A DNA stretch of 64,000 nt from Artemia franciscana (lineage: Eukaryota; Arthropoda; Branchiopoda; Anostraca; Artemiidae), in assembly GCF_032884065.1 (NCBI RefSeq), contig NC_088867.1, positions 1,612,001-1,676,000 on the forward strand, in the 5' to 3' direction. Below the pieces are notes generated by a model. It did no database searches. It saw nothing but the letters and a program-made list of their open reading frames with translations, and was not told where the DNA came from. A program made the position numbers and the translations under genes. Of the stretch, positions 1 to 11,100 are shown in pieces; position 1 is the first letter of the stretch, and each line of letters opens with the position of its first letter.

Positions 1-136
<136 letters not shown>

Positions 137-306
137 AAATGCTTGAAGTAGTACTTGAAGTAATACTTAAGTACAATTTTGGCCAGTACCTGATACTTAA
201 GTAAGAATTTGGAAAGTACTTATTACTTGATATTTAAGTAAAAACACAATGCGTACTTAATACTTGATTCTTAAGTAAAAATGTTGAGCACTTGTTGCAG
301 CACTGA

Positions 307-990
307 TTACTATACCTAAACACTGTTCAAATTTTGTAACTTGCAGCCCCTCCCCCTTGGACAGTGAGGGAGTAAGTAGTCCTTAAAGACGCTGTAAATT
401 GGGTTTTTGACTGTGCTGAACAAAATGGCTATCTCAAAATTTTGATCCGTTATTTGACTTTGGGAAATAAATGAGCGTGGGAGAGGGGCTAGAGGCCCTC
501 CAATTTTTTGGTCACTTAAAAAGGGCCCTATAACTTTTGATTTTCGTTAGAATGAGCTCTCTCGCGACATTCTATCAGCACTGGGTCGGTACGATTACCC
601 CTGGGAAAAAAAGAAAAGAAAACAAATAAACACGTACCCGTGACCGGTCTTCAGGCAAAAAATGCGAAATTGCACATTTTTGTAGATAGGAGCGTGAAAC
701 TTCTAGAGTAGGGTTCTCTCACACATTGAATGCGATTGTGCAATTTTTTTTAAGATTCTAGGTCTCTTAGAGGGTGTTTCCCCCCTATTTTTCAAAATAA
801 GACAAACTTTCCCAGGCTCGTAACTTTTGATGGGTACAACTAAATTTGATTAAGCTTATATGTTTAAAATCATCACAAGAACCCGATTCTTTTGATGTAT
901 CTATTAATATCAAAATTCTGTTGTTTAGAGCTACGTTTACTATTGAGCCGGGTCACTCCTTACTACAGTTCGTTACCACGAACTGTTTGA
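307..990 (+). repeat. Foldback-family arm, truncated copy
   Basis: This is a diverged copy of the right arm of the large foldback family best seen at 32161-36316. It starts inside the arm and runs to the terminal 20-bp palindrome CAGTTCGTTACCACGAACTG at 966-985. Conserved landmarks in order are the G/C-rich 'gcccctccccc' block, 'ttgatccgtt', the 'cacccgtga' block and the 'gagccgggtca' block before the tip. Open frames inside it (for example 846-1124) are chance. No coding capacity is supported. Confidence 0.85.
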
Positions 991-1055
991 TGATTGGGTC
1001 ATTCAAACTCTCTTTTAATCACCATCAACGCTTTATTCAAGCGTCAAACAGGTTC

Positions 1056-1124
1056 CTAGACGGTCAATCCTGCTTGAGTAAATCGAAAGATGGAAATCTT
1101 CAAACAAAACGATTGACCGTCTAG
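1056..1124. repeat. 14-bp perfect inverted repeat
   Basis: CTAGACGGTCAATC at 1056-1069 is exactly complementary to GATTGACCGTCTAG at 1111-1124, with a 41-bp spacer. It lies between the foldback arm and the LINE tail. It could be a stem-loop or the ends of a tiny element. No function can be assigned. Confidence 0.7.
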
Positions 1125-1241
1125 GGCGTCCGTTACAGTTTGCTACAACCTTTGCCCCTGGGGGGGGGGGGTGTGGGATTTGTACTATTCTAGCAGGTAT
1201 ACTAATTGGACCTCTTTACTATCTTGAACAAAATTTCGAAC

Positions 1242-1640
1242 TTAAAATTTGGTAGCGAATTTGGTAGCGAAAAAAGGCACAGAAAAACTGCTGGTTACCA
1301 TCCCATGACTCTTCAATCTCACCATAGCACCAAGCCTCCTGAGGCCAACGCACTTAGGCACTTTCCTTCTCCATCTTAATCTATTCAGATTAGTAAATGG
1401 GAACTTCTGTGAAGTTTCCATTTCCCCTAAATCTTTCTTTACAACATACTCCCACCCCAACTGCGCATGACCTGTATTCCATTTAGCCCTACACGGTTGG
1501 CCGGAGATGACAATCTTAGGCAATGTGTCATACTTCATCCACAGAATATGCCCTAACGATCTCAACCTTTTTCTCATTACAGCCCTAGAAAGCGGGATTG
1601 AACCACACTTTTCGTACAGCCTACTGTTTGAACGGGTTCA
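1242..1640 (-). pseudogene. Non-LTR retrotransposon C-terminal tail (RTE-like)
   Basis: On the minus strand, a frame open from 1577 down to 1242 encodes a tail with RSLGHILWM near its start and LNRLRWRRKV further on. This matches the end of reverse transcriptases in RTE-like LINEs (usually R-x-LGH-[VI]-L-R-M, then an E-K-D-L-x-E-M-G-like stretch and D-R-x-R-W-R). The reverse transcriptase domain itself is absent, so the copy is 5'-truncated. It lies about 0.5 kb upstream of gene A and points away from it. The clade is inferred from these tail motifs only. Confidence 0.6.
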
Positions 1641-2079
1641 GAATTTACAGGTTCAATTTAATAAGCAAAATGTAAGAAAAACATATTTTTTAAGAAAACT
1701 GTCTTTTTACACCAAAAAAATTAGTTTAGTTATGGAGAAAAATGGGGAGCTATCGAGGGTTACAGTTTTTCATTACATATAAGCCTATAGCAAGAAATCA
1801 AAAACACAAGAAAATGGCCACTTTCAGATGTTTCCAACACCAAATGAATCTCGAGGTTAACAGCAGCATCAAAGGTTCTCCCTTGAAATAAAAGCTTCTT
1901 CTTCATAATTCGTAGAATTCGCATCTGGGTTAACAACCTGTGCAACAACAGCTAGATCATTCAAACATACCCGACAGGCATTTTAAAGAAGATCTGGAAA
2001 ACACAGGATCTTCGTAATACCCAAATTAAGAAAAAAAAAATCTCGTTTGACCACACGTAATTTTTCATTGTTGTAGCAA
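1641..2079. other. Upstream region of gene A, no gene seen
   Basis: AT-rich sequence between the LINE tail and the gene A TATA box. No convincing coding frame or repeat was seen. It is the most likely place for proximal regulatory sites of gene A, but I cannot name any. Confidence 0.5.
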
Positions 2080-2112
2080 TATAAAAGAAGACTTTTAGGT
2101 TTTCAAATCAGT
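2080..2112 (+). promoter_or_regulatory. Core promoter of gene A (TATA + TCAGT initiator)
   Basis: TATAAAAG at 2080-2087 is followed by TCAGT at 2108-2112, the arthropod initiator consensus. If A2110 is +1, the TATA box starts at -30, which is canonical, and the 5' UTR is 30 nt to the ATG at 2140. Gene B has the same arrangement at the same spacing, which supports both promoters. Confidence 0.8.
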
Positions 2113-2139
2113 ATTTGAATAGTTGTTTAACAGTTTAAA

Positions 2140-2188
2140 ATGAAAACTATTTGCCTGGCTGTCCTATTGCTGGTTGCTGCTGCCTCAG
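2140..2188 (+). CDS. Gene A exon 1 (signal peptide)
   Basis: The first ATG after the predicted start site opens M-K-T-I-C-L-A-V-L-L-L-V-A-A-A-S and ends at a strong donor (CAG|GTAAG at 2189), leaving one base of codon 17. The basic residue, hydrophobic core and small residues before Ala-Ala-Pro are those of a secretory signal. Confidence 0.9.
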
Positions 2189-5100
2189 GTAAGATGACTT
2201 CCAATTTCAGTTATCAAGCCGAAACGCCTTTAGAAACTTTTTAGACAATAAATGGTATATAACAAAAAATTTAAATCTTTTTGGGTTTTTCTCTTATTCA
2301 CTAATTAAAGAATAGAAAGTATGTTATATGAATATAAAGACGCTTTGGGATGGACAGGTTTTGGCTCTGGCTTAAAAATAAGGAATCTATATAGGGGTAC
2401 GGGAGAGGCTAGCTTTCCCTATATCTAATGATTTCAAAAGCTTCCATACAAACCTATAATGTTTTCTCAAACTGAGTTAGTAGTTTGATGAATTTGTTTC
2501 CCCTTCGGCTCCCAGTCCCAATTAAATATATTGAAACCCCCGTTTACTTTCGGAAAATTTTTTGTTTAATTGCCTGTTAAATGTAAAGTAAGAATTTGTA
2601 TTGTTTAGTATTTTCGTTAAAGTTTATTTTATATCACAGGGCCACATTGTGGGTCATCATGAAGGATGGGGTGATGCGCATTAAAAAAAAAACGAGTAAA
2701 AATTTGGAAAGAATATAAATAAGGAATCTCATTGTACTACTTTTATATATTTAAAATGTTTTCTTTAGAGGTGGCCAACCACAGAAAGTGTACCCTAATC
2801 TTTTTGCCTCTTCTCTGAGGATGCCAGGAAGGCAATTCCAGACCGCAGTTTTTGTTTCTTGTGTCAAAAGCCCATTCCCTGAAGCTTCTCTTCATCGTAA
2901 AAAACCGTATCCTAATTGTTTAGGTTGTCTGTTGCATCGTTTTGTAATGTTTAAGTTTGTTTCATAGTCACTTCAGCTGCTCAAGAATTGATAAACGAAA
3001 ACTGAATACTTACTGTTATTGCTCATGGTAATATCTTTATGATCAAATCCTTTACAATTAAGCTGCTTTGTTTAAAACAAGGATACTATCTATTTTTGCT
3101 TTAAAATCCGTTATTTTTTGAAAGAAAAATGAAAAAAAATGGGGTTGTTTTGTCTTATAGCCACCAAACTCAAGTATGTGTATCGTGAACATGAGACAAT
3201 AACCGGTTTTCACGGTCTTTATACCAGACAATATTAGCTTCGGCTCGGTGAGAAACTAAATTGTGGCTATATTTCAGCTGAATATTTAGTTGGTATTTAT
3301 ATAGGTTAGGGTAGTTTCGTTTACGTATTTAATATAATGCGGTCTGGTGGCCCCCCTTCCATAATTTTTTGTTGTAGTTTTCATAATTTTGTTGATAAGG
3401 TATTATATTTTCATCATATATTGTTTTATTTCATTAACATTAATCAAACTTCACTTCTCGACAGAACTTATGTTTTATGGCTATAAGACGCAAGTGCCAA
3501 AATTGCATAATTGATAAGTGGAAAGCCAGTATACTGGTAATGCTTTGACTAGATCATAGATGTCAAGCCCAAAGGTACAAAAAAAAGCTAAAGGTACTAA
3601 GCAGCTAGTAAACATTTTTGGTTAGAATGTTTCAAAACCTTGGTTTTCAAAACCTGGCAATTTTGGTAGAAAGTTCCGTCCAAGCGAATTAAGTAGAATG
3701 GCTTCGTTAAGTCCTTTACGGACAAATAGCCATCTTAAGTTAGCGGAATCAGATTTTTCTGCTGGTTCGATTTCACCAGGCTCACTCTCATCTGAGAAAA
3801 GGCTAACCTATACTTGTTCTAGATGTTGTGAATTTCGACTTTTTGCGATTCTGGAAAAATTGCTTAGGTAAGAAGAAATAAGATAATAGTAGGTTGTTTA
3901 TATATTTGTTTCAAGTTTATATTAATCAATGTAATTTAGTTGATATAATAAAGTAGAATTACTAGTGTAGTGAAAGCTAAGACTGGTAAAAATTTAATCT
4001 GAGGAATAGTTATATTGGTACTTGCGTGTTATAGTGACCACACCATAGAAGTGGGGTTAGGTTAATCCTAATGAAATATGCTTAAATATAATGAAATTAC
4101 AATACCATAGTAATAAAATTACGGGAACTACCTCAGAGAACTATGGAAAGCAGGCCACCCAGAACGCATTATATTAAATACCTTACCTAACCAATTATAA
4201 ACATTTAATATTCAATTAAAATATACCTTACTGCATAGTCGTTTATCTCACTACAGCTAAGCTAATTATTTCTGAATGCTGACGGAGAAACTGGTTTTTG
4301 CTCAGGTCAAGAACTTAAGTGTGGTCAGTATAACATCTAAGCACCGGTATGTTTATATGTTCTGTTGTAACTCAGTGAATTAATGTTCTACTGTCAATAG
4401 GGCCCAGGGTGGAAGTCCCACTGCCGCAAGGCTTGGCGAAAGATTTGCTACCTGTCTCTGTCAGAAAAGAGCCAATGACTGATACGCTGATTCGACGCCG
4501 TCTGCGCCATCAATAGCCCTGGAGAATCTTTACCCTTCATATTGTAAATGTTGAAAACAAAAAATTTCGTGAATTGGCTAACAAGTATGACCTGTCTGAT
4601 TTAAAGTGATATAATACGTAACTACAAGACCTCTATTATCGAATAGCTTTTTTCGATGGAACATAAGAATGTGCAGACAAATTTTGTCGGGCACATCTAA
4701 AAAAACATCAAATTTCAAGGTAATTAATCAACTTTAAAAATATTTTCAATTTAGGTTAGTTTATTTTTAGTAGATTAATCAATATCTTAATTTAAACTTC
4801 AAAAAAGAATACAAGAACACAACAATAACCATCATATGCTTAAACGTAAGTTGGTCAATTAATGTGCCTTTATTCACTCAATAACTAAGGGAAAATTTGG
4901 GTAGTTATTACAATGCATTGCTTTAAATCAAGAAAAGAAAAAGGATGACACTGAAATAACAGAAAAGATAAAATAAAAACCGCGATAAAATCAAATAAAT
5001 GACGGTCAAATGAAGGATTAATAGCAGTCTGCAGGTGGTAAGTATGATAATTGCCAACCTTAGATGTTACGTCTTAAAGAGTTGATTGGTCGTTGGTTTG

Positions 5101-8100
5101 ACCAACTGTAAATAATTTTTATTTAAATGAACTCAAATTTATTTTTGGATTTTCTGTATTGAATTATTATTCATTTTTCAGCTGCTCCTCGAAAGATTAT
5201 TGTCAGGCGTCAGGCCGCAGCTGCAAAACCAGCTGAAGATGCTGCTGATCAGAAGGTAGCTGCCACACCTGAGGGTGACAAAAAAACCGAAGGCACAGAG
5301 GAACTGGACGAACGTTTCTGGAGCAGTAGGTTTTTTAAATTGTTTGGACAACTTTTTCATTTTAAAATTTATGGTGCAAGGTTACCGAAGAATTAGGGCC
5401 TGATTCCCCACTATTCAACCATTTAGCTTAGTTCTCAAAATGGTTCGTCAAGTATGTAGTGAGAGATGCCTCCTCCTATAAGTAATCTGACCATACTGAG
5501 TTTCCTGCATGTTAGCTTAGCAAATGGTGGTACAAGTAGAGATAACTCATCAGAGCAAGTTTAGCGGACATGTTTGTAGAAAACGCTATTGAGCCTCGCA
5601 CTGAAAGTTTTTAACTTAATCGATTGATGCTAGAACTCACCCTTGAGGCCTTATTCCGCTTTAGATGGAGTTGCATCAGTAGGGTAACCAGTAAGCATTA
5701 GTAGTCAGGGCTGCCAATTTTTTTTTAAGGAGCGTGTCATATTTTTTCCGAAAATATGCTTTTGGTTTCATCTTGGATTCCATAATGTGTCACAAAATGT
5801 GTCATATTTTTTTGCTACAAGTGGTATCATATTTAATTGTCAAATCTTTATTTAGAGTTTTGAATATGTAATATTTTCCAAATCAGTTCAAAAAGGAGTA
5901 AACTTAACCTTATCCTATTATCTTGGGATCATGACCTTTTTGTGACGTCATGAAAGAAATAGAAACATTCGATTAAATTAATGTTACACACTATGTATTT
6001 GTGTCTGGGCGGCCAACGAGGTAAGTTTACATTTATAAAAGTTTTAGGGGACAATCAATTCCGACAGCAAATTGAAAACAGACTTTTTGTATGACGTCGT
6101 AATCGTAATCGGCTTTATTGGCTAAGCTTTTTATTAACTCAATATGTAAGCCATTCAACCAGCTTCAATCTATTATTTTTGTCATATTGTTTGGTGCCAT
6201 TTTAGGCCAGATGGATTGTTCTGAAGGAAAGACATCTTTGGAAATTTGTATCCGAGGTTGGATACCCCTCCTGTACTCCTAAAAATGGGAGTTGCTGCTT
6301 ATGCACACACCTCTGGTAAACTGCATGCTGTTTACTTTTTACTATTAAGTACGTACCAATTGGCTACATCAAATACTCAATCAAGAAGTATTCAGCGTGC
6401 ATTTTGATTTGAAATTTCTGCCTATGGCTGTTTTTTTCGCGTGGATTAAATTTTAAATACGGTGATGTCATGTATTCTGCATCCTGCATATCCTGTATTC
6501 TGCACTGTTTGTGTACTACTGCCACCGTTAGGCAGCGCTATTCCCTTCCATTAATTTGTAGCGTTTCTGGAGGTAGAAAATTGAAATTTTACTTTCCTTT
6601 TATTACCATTTAAAAATCAAGACTAGGATGACAAAAATATGTAATTTTTTTGAAAAATGTGTCATTTTGTCGATTGTGTCATTTTTTATTGAAAAATGTG
6701 TCATTTTCGTCTGAATGTGTCATTGTGTCACGCAACATCAAATTGTGTCATTTTGACACAAAATGTGTCAATTTGGCAGCCATGTGAGTAGTTGCATCAG
6801 TAAGGTAATCAGTAAATCAGTAAGAATTCTTATAAAAGGTAGGCATCAACAACCGGAAATAAGCTTGTCCTATGACTTATAAAGAATAATTTTTGAGAAT
6901 GAAGAACCATGCACAGCTTTCTCACAAAGGAGAATTTTGTCAGTAATGCCAGACTCTATAAAAAAGTTCAACCCGCTCCTGGTTCTTTGAATTCAGACTG
7001 TTAAGTTTCGAGTGTTACAATTATAAGGCAATTTAACTCAGGGTACATATAAAGGGATATATAGGACATCATAAAAATTGTTACCGTTTTTGAAGTTAAG
7101 TATTTACAATTATACCACTGTGCTGAAATGGTAATCAAAACGCTAAAGAATCAGCCACGTTAGAGTTAAATGATTTTTTAATTGTTTTTTAATAATCTAT
7201 TTTGCTGCTATTTACTAGCAGTCTTATGTTCATACATTATTTGGGTATTAGGCGTCTTTTATAATACCACTTATAAAGTTTCCAAATTATTTATTTTATA
7301 GCAATGTTTCTCAATTTTGTGGAACCCATAAAAAATGGCGTGCATCCATAAATGACAGTGTGAAAAATATTTTTACTCTTTTAAACTTTTTATCGTGGTT
7401 ATCGTGGTTTCATCGTGGTCTATTCGGACGCTCGAAACCTTTCAAGACTCTTCTGCAGAATCAAGGGGCTCAAAGAGCAGTGGCACAGCAGATGTTTGGG
7501 GTGGAAGATCAAGAGACATATTTGTTTTCAGCCCCAGCACACCTTGGGGTACTGTTTAGATAGACGTGGTTTTTCGCTTGTTTTTTGTTCAATGGTTTAA
7601 ATACGGAAAAGCCATCAACATCTAAGGGAACCAGCTAAAATGCTGAATGAGTTTTTAAAGACTTTTTTAAAAACATTTTCTGTAAAATAATTGCAGAGAC
7701 CACCCAATGGTTGCAAAAAATGTTTTGTTCTTGGGTCCCAAAAGGCCTGCTACTCCTCTGCCACGGAATAGTGACGCAGTTGAGAAACTGGTTTTATAGT
7801 TTTATTGTACGTTCTAGTCCGCATGAGGTAAATTAAAGCCAATTATACTTTTTTCAGATGGTATCAGAAGACCAGTGGTATCTCAAACACAGACACAGCT
7901 AACGTCAACTTCACTTCAAACATCAGGATTTGGACAACCTCGTAAGTAAAATCAACCTATAAATACTTTTAAGTCCATAAAAGTAAGAACTTTAGCTTTA
8001 AAACTAAGCTTTAGCAACATCCATGTTCAGCTGGCATGGTGTTCATGTGTCAATCCTAAAATTCGATCGCCCTGCCCGAGACTCTAGGCAGGCGGGCCTA

Positions 8101-11100
8101 TTAGGCTTGGGAAGCTTATTCACTTGCGAGTTCAGGCAACTTCAGTTCTCTGTTTTGCTTTCAAGTCCTGTAGACATTGTTCGATGAGTCAGCCCAAAAG
8201 TCTTGGTCATCCCCAATACATTTACTCTGAGCTATTCCTGTAGGCAAAGCTCATCTAATATGAACAATATGAGTTGTCTCATTACCTGCAAGTCCTGTGG
8301 ACATGGTCAATTATAAATCTTTGAACTATATTTTTTGGGAAGTAGGGTATTCTCATCCTATCTACCTTAGTTTTACCCTAGGATGGATGATAGACTATCG
8401 CTCAAGACTTTTTATCAGTTTCACCAAGTTGATTTTATAATTTATGGCTTTTACAATTTACAAGAAAATTATGCTTTTACATTTTTATTTTATACTTTAC
8501 AAGAACTTACGGCTGAAATGGTTGATTGTCTGCAGCAGCCGATCGAAGATTTCGAGAAGGGGGGAGGGAGGGCATGGCTGGCAAGAATTTTGATGAATAT
8601 TGTTAACTTGACGAATTCAGAGGCTAAAATTAAATTTTTTTTCTTCTTTTTTTTAACTAGAATTTGATTTTGACCCTCATGTTTTTTTTCTTTTTTTGCA
8701 TGACAGGTTTGTATTAACACAAGTAAAAGATATGAAGAATGGAATAAACTCAAGAAAATAGGAAACTACCCTGTCCCTTCCCTAAAACTGGGTGTGCTAT
8801 ATTAGTGCTTGGATTATAGGAATTTATTGGAAAATAAACTGATCTGTAGTAGCAATAGCTGTAATTGTCAAGTTGCATTAAGTCTTTAGTTGTTTTGTTT
8901 CGATAAAAACATTCTTGGCATTACATTTATTTGGATGATTTCAAAACGTTTAAGATTCTGCAGTTTCATAAGCTCTGAGAGAAAGTTAGGAAAAAAAAAG
9001 CTTAGTTTTTCCTTAATAGACTTATCCTCAATACGAGTAAATAAGGAAGAAAAAAAAGGAAAAAATTTATACCATTGCAGATAACATTGAAATTAAATAG
9101 AAAAAAAAAAACAACGAACTTAATCATTAAATAAGCTAACGGCTTAAAAAACAAGTCTAAAACTTTTCCTGTCCTATAGGAGAGCAAATTGGGAGAAGAG
9201 ATTGGGGATGCAGTATCCCACTCTACGTTCTGAATTTTTTTTTTTATACTTTCGGAAAAAATGCCTATTTTTGGTATTTTCACGGGATAAAATGAAAAAA
9301 AACTTGACTCTCGAGTGTAAAAAAATATTTGCCCTCCTCCTTTTCATGAAAGAAACAACTACCTCCTCAAATCTCTACAAATATGATAGGGAAAAAATCT
9401 TCTTACAACTTGTCACTAAATAGATAATATGATATTCGATATTAAAATTTAGTCCCAGTTTTTTAAAAATAGCTCCCGAAAACACAAGGGTCGTTTATTT
9501 AGAACAATAAATTACTTTTTGAAAGTGCCGAAAAACTTTAGCGTGAAGAGCAAGGTGTTGTGGAGGGGATAATCTCCCTCATATACGTAGCATATTCTAT
9601 TCCTTTGAAGTTTTTATATTGCTTCTTACTTTCAGTTGAAAAAAATGTGTTTTTTTATTTAGTCGTTATTACAGAGTGAATATTACTTTTGTCTTATATA
9701 ATCAATTAGTTTGTGGTAAAGGACTGCAAGTAAGGAGTGACTCGGCCCACTATTAACCGAATCTCTAACCGGATCTTTAATAAAAATAGCTAGGACAAAA
9801 GATTTGACTTTTTTTATGTTGATTCCAAACATATAAGACTTATAGTGTCATGTTACACATCAAAAGCTATGAGTATGAAAATATTTGCCTAATTTTCGGA
9901 TAAGGGATGAGACAACCACAAAAAGTCAAGGAATCTTAATAGAAATCTCACCATAAGGTTCAACATGTCAGAGAACCCTATTGTAGAGGTTTCAAGTTCT
10001 TGTCTGTCAAGAGGTCTTGTCTGCGAAAATATAAAATTTTATATTTTTGCCTGAAATATCATGGACGTGTTTTTTTCCTATTGGTGATCGTATCCAACCA
10101 ATGGACTTGAAATATCGGGAGGGGGCTTAATCAAACGGTAATTGAAAGTTCTCTTGCACTTTTTAAATGACCAAAAATGTTGAATGGCAAACCATCCCCC
10201 TCTTACGCTCTGTTTTTCCTCTAAATTATCTGACCAAAACTTTAAGATAGGTTTTTTGTTCAGTATCGTTGAAAATCCAATAACTAGGCCTCTGGGAATG
10301 GCATGATCCCGTCACAACTACCGATTAAAGGGCTGTAAGCAATGAAATTTGCCAATTTTTATATATGGTATTTGTTATTGAGAAGAATACAGATATTTTT
10401 TTTTGGGGGGGGGAGGATTTCTGCAGGGGGAATCTTTCACGGGAAAAATTTTGCATGGGAAGGGAAGTTTCAGGGGGTACGTTTTACAGGAGAAATTCAA
10501 CATAAGCGAAATTTGCCAAAATCACTGTTCGAAATTCCTTTTCACTTATTTTATTTTTTCCTTTGGCGACTCAATTTTACATTTTCCCGGAGAAATTTTC
10601 AGTGGGGTTGGAATGCCTGGAAATTTTCTCATGGCAGAGAATTTCCATAGGAGAAAAAATGAACAAAAACTATTTCGCTTATGAGGGCAGCTGCGTTTCT
10701 TCAATACCTCGCTCTCAGCGCTCAACCTTGACTCAAAGAACGACTCCCGAAACACAAGGACCATTTATTTGGATTAAGAAGGCTTTTAAAAGTGCTATAA
10801 ACTTTAGTGCTTAGGGTGAAATGTTGAGGAGGGATGACCACTCACATATGGAATAATTTCTGTTCGTTTCAAGTTTTAATATTAATCCTTACTTTCAATT
10901 TAAAAAAACATGTTTTTTATTCGAGTTTCTTTTAAACCCTAATAGACCATTTTAGTAGCTCTCTTATTTTCTTTTATTTTGGTTCACTCATATGATAAGT
11001 ACAATTATCTTTTTTAAAAGCTGCTAAAAACATATAAAGTGAAACAATTGTTAAAATTAATGCCTAATAAGTGCAAGTGTCTTTTTGAAAAGTTGCTAAA

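Noticed and set aside
5330-5331. Alternative donor for gene A exon 2 four bases downstream
   Set aside because: It would change phase and put exon 3 out of its open frame; GTAGGT at 5326 keeps all introns phase 1.
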